Origin: an uncultured Aquimarina sp.
GTDB lineage: Bacteria > Bacteroidota > Bacteroidia > Flavobacteriales > Flavobacteriaceae
Reading direction: 5' to 3'
DNA: 42,979 nt
Assembly: GCA_947495425.1 (NCBI GenBank)
Contig: CANLYR010000040.1
Location: forward strand, 1 to 42,979
Shown here: piece after piece, positions 1 through 7,396 of the stretch
How positions within the stretch are numbered: the first letter of the stretch is position 1
Layout of the letters: every line of letters starts with the position of its first letter
Translations under genes and position numbers: made by a program
Notes under the pieces: generated by a model
Databases searched by the model: none
What the model was told of the DNA's origin: nothing
The model's input: only the letters and a program-made list of their open reading frames with translations

Positions 1-33
1 AATCAATAGGTTATACCGTGCTTTTAATAAGCA

Positions 34-70
34 AAAAAACAAAAAAGTCGGAAGATTTTTTCTTCCGACC
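34..70 (-). terminator. Rho-independent terminator after the C1 peptidase gene
   Basis: A perfect 9-bp stem (47-55 with 61-69, loop of five T) is followed on the minus strand by a T-rich run (complement of 34-46). It lies about 40 bases past the peptidase stop and should end the fecR-TonB-peptidase transcript. A 12-base palindrome, GGTCTTAAGACC, at 77-88 lies between the stop and the terminator; its role is unclear. Confidence 0.8.
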
Positions 71-107
71 ATGACTGGTCTTAAGACCGCATTTTTTGTG
101 CTATCAA

Positions 108-1217
108 CTAAATTTTTTCCTTAATTTTTCTAGGGATACCATCTTTATGAAGTAGTATACTAACGGTTTTCATTCTAAAATATGCTTCGGATATATAAAT
201 ATATCCTTTTTGAGCTCCTTTGATACCCCAAGAATTTTTAATTTTATAATAAGAATTTCCTTTTTTGTCTATTCCTTTTCCTACAAGATGCATTAAATGG
301 TCATCAGTTGTATTGTAGTTTTCAAACTCTTTTTGCCTAGATTCTGGGGTTACTTTTTCTTCCTCTTCATAGGTTTCAAAAACAGTTTCTCTTTTTTTGT
401 TATTGGTTAAAATAGCCAAACCGCTTTTTTGAGAAAACCCTACTTCACTTACATCGCCATCCCATGCGACGGTATACCCTTCCTTCAAGGCATAATCGAC
501 TACATTTTGTAATTCATCAAGCGGTATATTATAGTAAACACCATTAGAAAAATTATCGGGGATTTCTAGAATAAAATTACTGTACATAGGATGATGCGTA
601 AAAGAGGTCAGTGTCACATAATTTTTTACATCGATCCCAAGTTCTTTTGTCAATTCATTCGGAGTGTATGTTTTATTATTATAACTGAATGAGGTTGGTC
701 TCTCTCCGATATAAATGTCTAACATAGCTTCATAGCTTTTCCACCATTTTTGGGATAGAATTTTATGCTCCACCGCATCATCAACCATGTTGGTTAGTAA
801 TTTAATTAAGTCACTATGATCATGGCGATCTGTATTTTCATCTGTTAAACCTGTATAGACTTCGTTTGGAACAATACCATGATCACGTATAGAATTCATC
901 ATGTCATGCGCAAGAGCTCCTTGACTAAACTGTGCTTTGCCTTGTCTTAAAATATAATTTCGAGCTTTTTTCGTATAGATATTTCTCACTTGATACAACT
1001 CAGATAAATTATGAATTCCGTGACCTAATCGGGCAATTTCAGACTCAATGAAGGATGTCGTGGAAAAACTCCAGCATGTGCCTGTTTTTCCCTGGCTTAT
1101 TACAGGAGTGCATTGAAGAGAAGTTTCGTCTGTAATGGTATAATCTGGATGTATTTCTTGTGCGTGGCCAACTAATAGCGATAAGAATACGAAATTGATA
1201 AATAATATACTTTTCAT
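108..1217 (-). CDS. Secreted C1-family cysteine peptidase (bleomycin hydrolase / aminopeptidase C type)
   Basis: This is a 369-residue papain-fold peptidase of the C1B branch. Residues 1-19 form a Sec signal peptide, so it acts outside the cytoplasm, unlike classical cytoplasmic PepC/BlmH. The catalytic set is visible: Gln42 (oxyanion hole) and Cys48 in SQGKTGTCWSFS, His307 in DDHLMHLVGKG, and Asn328 in KIKNSWG. It is shorter than typical PepC (about 440-450 residues). It lies 86 bases downstream of the TonB receptor gene on the same strand with no terminator between them, and a strong terminator follows it, so it is probably the last gene of the fecR-receptor operon and under the same ECF sigma factor. 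It may trim peptides in the periplasm or at the surface; the substrate is unknown. Confidence 0.85.
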   Translation of the reverse strand: MKSILFINFVFLSLLVGHAQEIHPDYTITDETSLQCTPVISQGKTGTCWSFSTTSFIESEIARLGHGIHNLSELYQVRNIYTKKARNYILRQGKAQFSQGALAHDMMNSIRDHGIVPNEVYTGLTDENTDRHDHSDLIKLLTNMVDDAVEHKILSQKWWKSYEAMLDIYIGERPTSFSYNNKTYTPNELTKELGIDVKNYVTLTSFTHHPMYSNFILEIPDNFSNGVYYNIPLDELQNVVDYALKEGYTVAWDGDVSEVGFSQKSGLAILTNNKKRETVFETYEEEEKVTPESRQKEFENYNTTDDHLMHLVGKGIDKKGNSYYKIKNSWGIKGAQKGYIYISEAYFRMKTVSILLHKDGIPRKIKEKI

Positions 1218-1303
1218 AGGTGATTGATTTGTATGTGTAAAGTATAAAAAAACTAAAATTACAGAATATAGCCTAGAAAATGAGTGGTTTTATTCCGGGT
1301 CTG

Positions 1304-3859
1304 TTACCAAAACACCCTAAAACTTATATTTGGAGTGATTCCTAGGGAATAAATGTCAGAACTTATAAATTGATTGTCTAGCGAATTGGTTGTTCTAAAC
1401 TCTTTATTAAGTAAGTTTTTTCTATCGTAGAGATTAAGTAAAGAAAAGCCTATGCGATATTTAATATTAGGATTATATCCTATTTTAAAGTTATAAATAG
1501 CAGAAAAATCTAATCTATGATATACAGGTAAGTTGTTACTATTGATTTGATCAAAATCTAAAATTACAATAGTACCATTTTCATCAACTCCTGATATGTT
1601 GGTAAAAGCTTTGCCTGTATGCCATATCCAACCTAGTGAAAACTGGAAATCTTTAATTTTGTAAAATTGAGACCATTTTATAGTATGCTCGATGTTCCAG
1701 TTACCGGGAAAAGATTTATTATCATTAATATTATCAAATGTATTGCGTGTGTTAATATAGGAATAACTCACCCAGGTTTTATAGTTGTTGAACCTCTTTT
1801 TTAGAAAGAAATCAATACCATATACACTGCTTTTTCCTGTATTATATGTATTGTTTATAGGATTAATAAAGCCATCTGTAAGTGTTGTGATACCCTCAAT
1901 TTGTTTATAATAGCTATCAATATCAAGAAACCATTTATTTTTTCTGAAACTACTACCTAATGTATATTGATAGCTTGTGATAATAGGAAACTGCTCATTG
2001 TTGGCGAGAGTCCATACCTGATTTTCTAGAGAAAGATCACTTACTACTGATTCTTGTATCTGGCTAGTTGATTGGCTTCGGTATTCACCACTTGTATTGA
2101 TTTCCCAATTTTTGGTCAGATACTTTTGAATAAAAATACGAGGCTCTACATAAGAGTGATCAAGTTCTGTATAATGATTAAATCGTATTCCCACAGAAAA
2201 AAAGAAGTGTTTTGGATTTTCAAATTTGTATTCTGTATAAGCAGCATGCGTATTTAGGAATTGATTGTCCTGATCTAAAATCAGTTCATAATCAGGGGTC
2301 GTAGTAACAAAAGCATATCGGATGCTATTGTTTGAATATTGATATCCTCCCAAAAGTTTTTGATAATCAGATAACTTATATTGTATGCCTAATTCTGCAC
2401 CATAATCTCTAACACTATTTTTTTTGCTTTCGATTTCTGCTATCGATCCTAAATTGCTAGTGATGAACTGATAGTTTAATACGTATTTTGTGTAATACCC
2501 GTTGATGTCTATGGATAGAGTATTTGTATACTTGGTATTCCATAGAAGATTATACCCTTCATTTTCTGTTATTAGATTGTCATTAAAAGATTCTAGTGGG
2601 TCACTTCTTTTAAAATCTAAATCATTTTTACTATAAATAGTATTGACTTTTATATTATGATTTAGTGATGGTTTTACAATCAAATTAGCATTATAATCTG
2701 CATAGTAAAAAGTATTATCTTCATTGTTAGATTCTGTATTTTCTGCAATTTTGGTATTTTGAAAGACACGATCAGAAAGTTGTTTGTATGTAAAAGTTTC
2801 TAACAGATCGGCATATGATCTTCTTCCTGATACCTGAAGCGATATTTTATCTTTGATAATCGGTGTATGCGCTACGATATCTGCATTGATCATATTAAAG
2901 CCAGCCCCTCCGGTAAAACGATCTGCAATTTTATTTCCGGACTTAATGTCTATTACACCTGCAATTCGATCACCATACCGGGCACTGACGCCACTCTTTG
3001 AGAAGTTTACTTCTTTTGCCACGTATGGATTAAAAGCCGATAGCATACCAAAAAAATGACCTTGTTGATAGGTTTTGATGCCGTTCCATAGCACTAGATT
3101 TTGATAAGGAGTACTTCCTCTAACAAATACTCCAGAAGCGGTTTCAAATGGATTATTTACTCCTGGAGTGAGTTGTATACTTTGTAAAATATCAGGTTCT
3201 GTCCTTCCGGGAAGCACTTCTACATCTTTTAAATCAACAGTGATTACTTTTTTGTTTTGTGTAATGCCTTTGGCTAAATATTCCTGAATAAACACTTCAT
3301 CAAGAGTTTCTTCAGGGGTGTTAATAAGGTAGGTTTTGAGACATCCTTTAACTAAAAATAATTGAGAATTAAGAACTCGTTGTCTGAATCCTGGAGCGCT
3401 AATTAATACTACCGAATTGTAGGGCACTTCTTTAAATTCAAAATAGCCATTTTCATCGGTTGTAGTATTCATTCTGATTGATTTGAAGAATATTCTGATG
3501 TCTTTAAGCGGTTTTTCTTCCTCATCTAACACATAGCCACAAACAGGAATTTTATCTTTTTTATTAAAATCACTAATGGTTACAAAGTTTTTTCCGGTGA
3601 TCTCAAATTTTAATAATGTCTGTGTTTGTAATGTTTTGATTAAGCTTTCTATAGGAATCCTCGAATCTACGGTTGTCGAGACTTTTTTATTATCAATAAG
3701 TGTATCAATATAGGAGAATTTAACAGCATAAGAATTTTCTATAATTTGTATCGTTTCAGATAGAGGAGTATCTTTTACGACAACAATCTGTGCTTCTTTC
3801 TGTGAGAAAATAGGAATGCTACATAAAAACAAAATACACGTACATAAAAGTCTGATCAT
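1304..3859 (-). CDS. TonB-dependent outer-membrane receptor with STN signalling domain
   Basis: The 851-residue protein has a signal peptide (about 1-20), then an STN (secretin/TonB short N-terminal) domain at about 21-95, a carboxypeptidase-regulatory-like beta-sandwich at about 105-190, a plug domain at about 200-310 with the RGSTPYQN and ARYGDRIAGVIDIKSG motifs, and a 22-strand-type barrel ending in an aromatic residue (FRVFW). STN-bearing receptors pass a ligand signal to an inner-membrane FecR protein, which fits the gene lying four bases downstream of fecR. It has no SusD partner, so it is a FecA/FecR-type transducer and not a SusCD pair. The ligand cannot be read from sequence; a siderophore, peptide or glycan are all possible. 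Confidence 0.88.
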   Translation of the reverse strand: MIRLLCTCILFLCSIPIFSQKEAQIVVVKDTPLSETIQIIENSYAVKFSYIDTLIDNKKVSTTVDSRIPIESLIKTLQTQTLLKFEITGKNFVTISDFNKKDKIPVCGYVLDEEEKPLKDIRIFFKSIRMNTTTDENGYFEFKEVPYNSVVLISAPGFRQRVLNSQLFLVKGCLKTYLINTPEETLDEVFIQEYLAKGITQNKKVITVDLKDVEVLPGRTEPDILQSIQLTPGVNNPFETASGVFVRGSTPYQNLVLWNGIKTYQQGHFFGMLSAFNPYVAKEVNFSKSGVSARYGDRIAGVIDIKSGNKIADRFTGGAGFNMINADIVAHTPIIKDKISLQVSGRRSYADLLETFTYKQLSDRVFQNTKIAENTESNNEDNTFYYADYNANLIVKPSLNHNIKVNTIYSKNDLDFKRSDPLESFNDNLITENEGYNLLWNTKYTNTLSIDINGYYTKYVLNYQFITSNLGSIAEIESKKNSVRDYGAELGIQYKLSDYQKLLGGYQYSNNSIRYAFVTTTPDYELILDQDNQFLNTHAAYTEYKFENPKHFFFSVGIRFNHYTELDHSYVEPRIFIQKYLTKNWEINTSGEYRSQSTSQIQESVVSDLSLENQVWTLANNEQFPIITSYQYTLGSSFRKNKWFLDIDSYYKQIEGITTLTDGFINPINNTYNTGKSSVYGIDFFLKKRFNNYKTWVSYSYINTRNTFDNINDNKSFPGNWNIEHTIKWSQFYKIKDFQFSLGWIWHTGKAFTNISGVDENGTIVILDFDQINSNNLPVYHRLDFSAIYNFKIGYNPNIKYRIGFSLLNLYDRKNLLNKEFRTTNSLDNQFISSDIYSLGITPNISFRVFW

Positions 3860-3863
3860 GCTT

Positions 3864-4775
3864 TTACTTTTCTAGAACTACGGTCTTGCCATCTGGAGAT
3901 AGACTATACTCAAAACCTAAGGTGCCAAAAACTGTTCTAAGGGCCACTTTTTTATTATTATTAGGAAAAGTTCCTGTATAAATAGTTTTTAGATCTATAG
4001 ACGGGGATTGGATTTTTATATTATACTGTTTTTCAAGTTCATTAAACACATATTGTAAGGGAATACTTCTGAAAGTGCTTGAGTTAGTAATCCAGGAAGG
4101 TTGTTGTGCCTTAATAGTCCAGCTTTCTGGTGTTGTATTATCTAGATCCCGAAATGCTTTTCCAGCGGTAAGGATTTCTTGATATTTGTTATTTACCACG
4201 CTTACTTTACCCTCAAAACAATGTACTTCGAAGAATGCGTCTTGAGCGTATACGTTAAACTGAGTGCCAAGAACAGATACCTCTCCGTTTTCTGTAATTA
4301 CAGTAAATTTGCTGCCTTTTTTTACTTTGAAATAAGCTTCACCCTCTAAGGTGATACTTCGACTACCTTCCCAATTATTTTTATTAAAACTAGCTTTTGA
4401 TTTTGCATTTAGAATCATTTCAGAACCATCAGGTAATGTTATTGCCAGTTGTTCTCCATACGAAGAAGTAAATGTTTGATTTGAGCTAAACAAAAACAAC
4501 CCTAGAATAATTGCTATAGAAGCCGCTGCTGCAACATATGGCCATAGCTTTATCACAGCACCTGATTTTTTGCTGGTACTGCTACGTTTTGATTTAAGCG
4601 CGATAAGCGCTTTTTCTTCATTATATTCTTTAAGATATAAAGCGTCGGCTCCAGCCATTATTTTTACGTAATGCTCATACTCCGGATGGGATTTAAACGC
4701 AATAAGCTCTTCTTTGGTGAGCTCACCATTAATCCACCGTGATAAGAATATATCATCTTTTTTATCGTCAAACAT
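3864..4775 (-). CDS. FecR-family anti-sigma factor / sigma regulator
   Basis: The 303-residue inner-membrane protein has a cytoplasmic N-terminal anti-sigma region (about 1-70), one membrane helix at about 79-97, a periplasmic FecR domain (about 110-210), and a C-terminal DUF4974 domain (about 235-303) typical of Bacteroidota FecR proteins. It should hold or activate the ECF sigma factor encoded at 5299-5865 in response to the STN domain of the downstream receptor. Its start lies about 22 bases past a GGGTAGGGTA-N14-CGTT promoter (4797-4824), so it appears to be under the sigma factor it controls. It is separated from that sigma gene by the small S23 cassette, which is unusual, because sigma and fecR genes are normally close neighbours. 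Confidence 0.9.
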   Translation of the reverse strand: MFDDKKDDIFLSRWINGELTKEELIAFKSHPEYEHYVKIMAGADALYLKEYNEEKALIALKSKRSSTSKKSGAVIKLWPYVAAAASIAIILGLFLFSSNQTFTSSYGEQLAITLPDGSEMILNAKSKASFNKNNWEGSRSITLEGEAYFKVKKGSKFTVITENGEVSVLGTQFNVYAQDAFFEVHCFEGKVSVVNNKYQEILTAGKAFRDLDNTTPESWTIKAQQPSWITNSSTFRSIPLQYVFNELEKQYNIKIQSPSIDLKTIYTGTFPNNNKKVALRTVFGTLGFEYSLSPDGKTVVLEK

Positions 4776-4796
4776 AACTTCTATCTATATAATGTG

Positions 4797-4824
4797 AACG
4801 TTTTACTTAATAATTACCCTACCC
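4797..4824 (-). promoter_or_regulatory. Predicted ECF sigma promoter of fecR-receptor-peptidase operon
   Basis: On the minus strand GGGTAGGGTA (4824-4815) is followed by exactly 14 bases and CGTT (4800-4797). The same two blocks at the same spacing precede the two divergent lipoprotein genes. The predicted transcript start falls 10-15 bases before the fecR ATG at 4775. The identical spacing fits -35 and -10 elements of a Group IV sigma factor. Confidence 0.75.
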
Positions 4825-4836
4825 TTTTTTGTTTTA

Positions 4837-4864
4837 GTCAATAGTCAATAGTTAATGGTCGATA
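4837..4864. repeat. 7-bp tandem repeat, left edge of the S23 cassette
   Basis: Four consecutive 7-base units, GTCAATA, GTCAATA, GTTAATG, GTCGATA. The array starts 12 bases from the -35 block of the fecR promoter and ends four bases before the stop of the S23 gene. A second 7-bp array of different sequence lies on the other side of the gene. Confidence 0.7.
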
Positions 4865-4868
4865 GCCT

Positions 4869-5228
4869 TTAATTTATTTGTAATGCTTTTCGCAAAGCCT
4901 GCGTCATTTTAATAATTTCGGTAAGCTTATCATAATGTATTTTAAACTGTTTTTCATCTATTAAGTCTCTTTTTTTTGCTAAATACAAGCAACTTACAAC
5001 TTCAATTGCCGAACGTAGCGCTATACCTAAAAATCGATTAAACTCTTTATTTGATTGTCCCGTGGAGCCCTCAGCAATATTTAGAGTTATTGAGTCAATA
5101 GCTCTCTTTATCTGAGAAGATAATATATATAATTCCTCTTTTGGAAAACCAAGTGTTAATTCATGAATATCTCCAGAAAGATCTAATGATTTTAGCCACA
5201 CTTTTAGTTTTTCAAATTTAAATGCCAT
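4869..5228 (-). CDS. Four-helix-bundle protein, S23 / 23S rRNA-intervening-sequence family
   Basis: The 119-residue, all-helical protein matches the S23/IVS four-helix-bundle family: an N-terminal FEKLKVWLKSLDLSGDI, a central ITLNIAEGST followed by NKEFNRFLGIALRSAIEV, and a C-terminal helix ending in QALRKAL. Members are related to Avd, the accessory protein of diversity-generating retroelements, and occur inside IVS elements of some 23S rRNA genes; their general function is not settled. Here it sits between an ECF sigma gene and its fecR, flanked on both sides by 7-bp tandem repeats, which suggests arrival as a small cassette. No reverse transcriptase or variable repeat was seen nearby, so a retroelement role is not supported. 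Confidence 0.85.
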   Translation of the reverse strand: MAFKFEKLKVWLKSLDLSGDIHELTLGFPKEELYILSSQIKRAIDSITLNIAEGSTGQSNKEFNRFLGIALRSAIEVVSCLYLAKKRDLIDEKQFKIHYDKLTEIIKMTQALRKALQIN

Positions 5229-5263
5229 TATCTGTTTTGTTTTATCAATATTTTTGATTTTTT

Positions 5264-5298
5264 TCGTCTTTCGTCTTTCGTCTTTCGTCTATCGTCTA
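5264..5298. repeat. 7-bp tandem repeat, right edge of the S23 cassette
   Basis: Five consecutive 7-base units: TCGTCTT three times, then TCGTCTA twice. The array ends at the base before the sigma-factor stop codon (5299-5301, minus strand). It lies about 35 bases upstream of the S23 start codon. Confidence 0.8.
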
Positions 5299-5865
5299 TC
5301 ACACATTCCCAATCTTTTTTCTCAAAGCTACCAATGCTTTATGCATTAGTTTTTCTATTGCTTTTACTGATACGCCTGATAATTCGGCAATTTCTTTGTA
5401 TGTTTTTTTATCTATTCTGCTTAAAAGGAAAACTTCTCGTTGTCGTTCTGGCAATGCTGCAATTGCACTTTTTAGTTGTTCCATATACTCTTTTTCTATA
5501 GCGATAAATTCAGGAGACTCATTGTTGGTGTCATTCCTACGATTAATGATATAATCCTTGTATTTAAATTTTACTTTCTGATGTCGTACAACACTAATAC
5601 CAAGGTTGGTTGCAACAGTATAAACATAGCTTTTTGCTTTATCCAGTGTAACATTAGAGCAGTTATTCCATAATTTAATAAACGTATCCTGAACAATGTC
5701 TTCTGCCTGCTGCATATCTCCAAACTTGTAATAGATATAATTTCTCAAAAGTTTTGCATGGCTTTTGAAAAACTGGTCAAAGGCTTGTTCGTTACATGTA
5801 GCGTTTTTATCGTCAGACATTTGGGAGGTATAAAATACTGTGTCAAAACTAGATTTTTTTTCCAA
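5299..5865 (-). CDS. RNA polymerase ECF sigma factor (Bacteroidota FecI-like)
   Basis: The 188-residue protein has sigma-70 region 2 at about residues 27-95 (RNYIYYKFGDMQQAEDIVQDTFIKLW, core seen as EDIVQDTFIKLWNN) and region 4 at about 131-185 with the PERQREVFLLSRIDKKTYKE helix-turn-helix. No region 3 is present, which defines the Group IV (ECF) class. An alternative in-frame Met at residue 16 would give a 173-residue protein. The divergent intergenic region contains GGGTAGGGTA only in the plus orientation, so the sigma gene itself does not carry the motif found before its presumed targets. It should direct transcription of fecR-receptor-peptidase and of the two divergent lipoproteins. Confidence 0.9.
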   Translation of the reverse strand: MEKKSSFDTVFYTSQMSDDKNATCNEQAFDQFFKSHAKLLRNYIYYKFGDMQQAEDIVQDTFIKLWNNCSNVTLDKAKSYVYTVATNLGISVVRHQKVKFKYKDYIINRRNDTNNESPEFIAIEKEYMEQLKSAIAALPERQREVFLLSRIDKKTYKEIAELSGVSVKAIEKLMHKALVALRKKIGNV

Positions 5866-5899
5866 GCTATCAAAAAATAAGAAATGAAAAGATAAAATG

Positions 5900-5927
5900 G
5901 GGTAGGGTAAGTTTTTTTAACGGCGTT
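5900..5927 (+). promoter_or_regulatory. Predicted ECF sigma promoter of the first PKD-like lipoprotein
   Basis: GGGTAGGGTA (5900-5909), 14 bases, CGTT (5924-5927). It is identical in both blocks and in spacing to the fecR promoter and to 7330-7357. The predicted transcript would start near 5933-5940 and give a leader of about 55 bases before the ATG at 5993. Confidence 0.75.
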
Positions 5928-5992
5928 TTATTTATGTGAAGCAATTAAAAAGCCACAAATCAAAAAGAAATAACCTTTTAAAATTATTTACA

Positions 5993-7228
5993 ATGAAAAA
6001 ACTTAGTATTTGGTTCCTTTCGATCCTAATGATTGTATTAGGATTTGCATCCTGTGAAGTTAATGAAGAATTTGATAATTGCCCAGAACTCGCCTTTACA
6101 TTTTCTAGACTAGATTCGATTACTCAATTAAATAAGACAGATGATACAATACACAACGATTCTGTAGCAGGCTATTATAAGTTTATTGCAGATTTCCCTA
6201 CTATTCAAAACACTCCTTATGAGTGGTTTGTTAACGATAGTCTAGTGGATTCAGAATTAGTATTTAATGATCGAGATAATATGTATGTTGGTTTTTTTGA
6301 GGCTGGAAGTTATGAGGTTTGTATAAAATCTGAAACACCAGAATGCCCTGAAGGTACTTCGTTTTGTAAAACGATAACAATAAAAGAAGTTGATGATAAA
6401 TGTCTTGAGGTGTCTTTTAATGCAGAAGAAAATATTGTAGATCAAAACACCAATGTGGCAAGTTATACGTTTACACCAGATCTTGATGGGATTGAAGGTA
6501 TTACTAATTTTCAGTGGCTTATTAATGATCAAGAAGTACAAAGTAATGGTGTGGATCAATCGTATAGTGAAAGATTAAAGCTTTGCAATATATATGAAGT
6601 ATGCTTAAAAGTAGCTACAGAAAACTGTCCTGAGGGAGTGACTTATTGTGAGACTATCGACCTTTCTTGTGAAGAAGAGTGTCCAGAAGTGTCTTTTGAA
6701 ATCGAACAAGATGGCAATAGTTTTGGATACAATTTTTATCCAAGCTTTTTTGAAGGAATAGACGATCCTACTACAACACTTGAGTGGTATGATAATGAAG
6801 TATATCTTGGTAAAAGCAGTGAATTTCCACATAACAATCCATTTTACACGCAGTTAGAACAAGGGTCGTACTTAATATGCCTTGTCGTTAAAACCAAAAA
6901 TTGCCCAGAGGGTAGAAAATGGTGTAAGTTACTACAAGTAGGAGATCCAGTTATTTCATGTCCTGAATTATCTTTCGAAATAGAACAACAAGGTGATAGT
7001 AATACATATATGTTTTTCCCAGGAAATTTTGAAGGTGTTAACAGCTATGTGTCAGATTGGCTAGTGAATGGCGATTATGTGGGTAGTAGCTCTGGTCAGC
7101 AAGATCCCTTATCTTATGAGTTTAATGCAGGAAGATATGAGGTGTGTTTGCTATTTGAAACCCCACAGTGTCCCGAAGGAATAAAAAAATGCGTGGTTGT
7201 TGAAATCACAGATCCAACGCAAGGGTAA
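5993..7228 (+). CDS. Surface lipoprotein with four Cys-patterned PKD-like repeats
   Basis: I start the gene at the ATG at 5993, because the longer frame would begin with a GTG at 5936 inside the promoter region and lacks a signal sequence. The 411-residue product has a lipoprotein signal peptide ending GFAS-Cys21, followed by EVNEEF, an acidic stretch that resembles the Bacteroidota surface-export signal. Four PKD-like units follow, at about residues 30-125, 137-219, 230-311 and 323-400. Each begins with a CPE-like motif (CPE in three, CLE in unit 2) and a beta strand, and ends in C-x7-C-x6-C with a CPEG core (Cys 110/118/125, 204/212/219, 296/304/311, 385/393/400). The family is not one I can name; it looks like an extracellular binding or scaffold protein. 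It shares its repeat and its promoter with the next gene. Confidence 0.8.
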   Translation: MKKLSIWFLSILMIVLGFASCEVNEEFDNCPELAFTFSRLDSITQLNKTDDTIHNDSVAGYYKFIADFPTIQNTPYEWFVNDSLVDSELVFNDRDNMYVGFFEAGSYEVCIKSETPECPEGTSFCKTITIKEVDDKCLEVSFNAEENIVDQNTNVASYTFTPDLDGIEGITNFQWLINDQEVQSNGVDQSYSERLKLCNIYEVCLKVATENCPEGVTYCETIDLSCEEECPEVSFEIEQDGNSFGYNFYPSFFEGIDDPTTTLEWYDNEVYLGKSSEFPHNNPFYTQLEQGSYLICLVVKTKNCPEGRKWCKLLQVGDPVISCPELSFEIEQQGDSNTYMFFPGNFEGVNSYVSDWLVNGDYVGSSSGQQDPLSYEFNAGRYEVCLLFETPQCPEGIKKCVVVEITDPTQG

Positions 7229-7243
7229 AATATTTAACAAAGT

Positions 7244-7271
7244 TTAGTTAGGTTAGATTAATTAGGTTAAT
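7244..7271. repeat. 14-bp degenerate direct repeat
   Basis: Two adjacent 14-base units built around TTAGTTAGGTTA and TTAATTAGGTTA (11 of 14 positions agree). They sit just after the first lipoprotein stop, and the second runs into the terminator stem. They resemble the 7-bp repeat spacers elsewhere in the window. Confidence 0.5.
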
Positions 7272-7309
7272 TCCCCGAAAGTATTGCCATTACTTTTGGG
7301 GAATTTTTA
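7269..7309 (+). terminator. Rho-independent terminator after the first PKD-like lipoprotein
   Basis: A 15-bp stem (7269-7283 with 7291-7305, one G-T pair, loop TTGCCAT) is followed by a T run. It separates the two lipoprotein genes into two transcripts, consistent with the second having its own promoter. Confidence 0.85.
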
Positions 7310-7329
7310 TATTTCTATATAAATAATAT

Positions 7330-7357
7330 GGGTAGGGTAGTTTTACTTTCATTCGTT
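7330..7357 (+). promoter_or_regulatory. Predicted ECF sigma promoter of the second PKD-like lipoprotein
   Basis: GGGTAGGGTA (7330-7339), 14 bases, CGTT (7354-7357). The upstream ATG at 7328 overlaps the first block, so it cannot be the start codon if this promoter is used. A transcript start near 7362-7370 is predicted. Confidence 0.75.
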
Positions 7358-7396
7358 ATATTTATATTGGAACTTAGCAATAGAAAGAAAATTATT

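Noticed and set aside
77..88. Palindrome GGTCTTAAGACC as an operator
   Set aside because: It lies between a stop codon and its terminator, is not repeated in the window, and has no promoter close by.
4869..5228. S23/Avd-like gene as part of a diversity-generating retroelement
   Set aside because: No reverse transcriptase, template repeat or variable repeat was found nearby; family resemblance alone is not enough.
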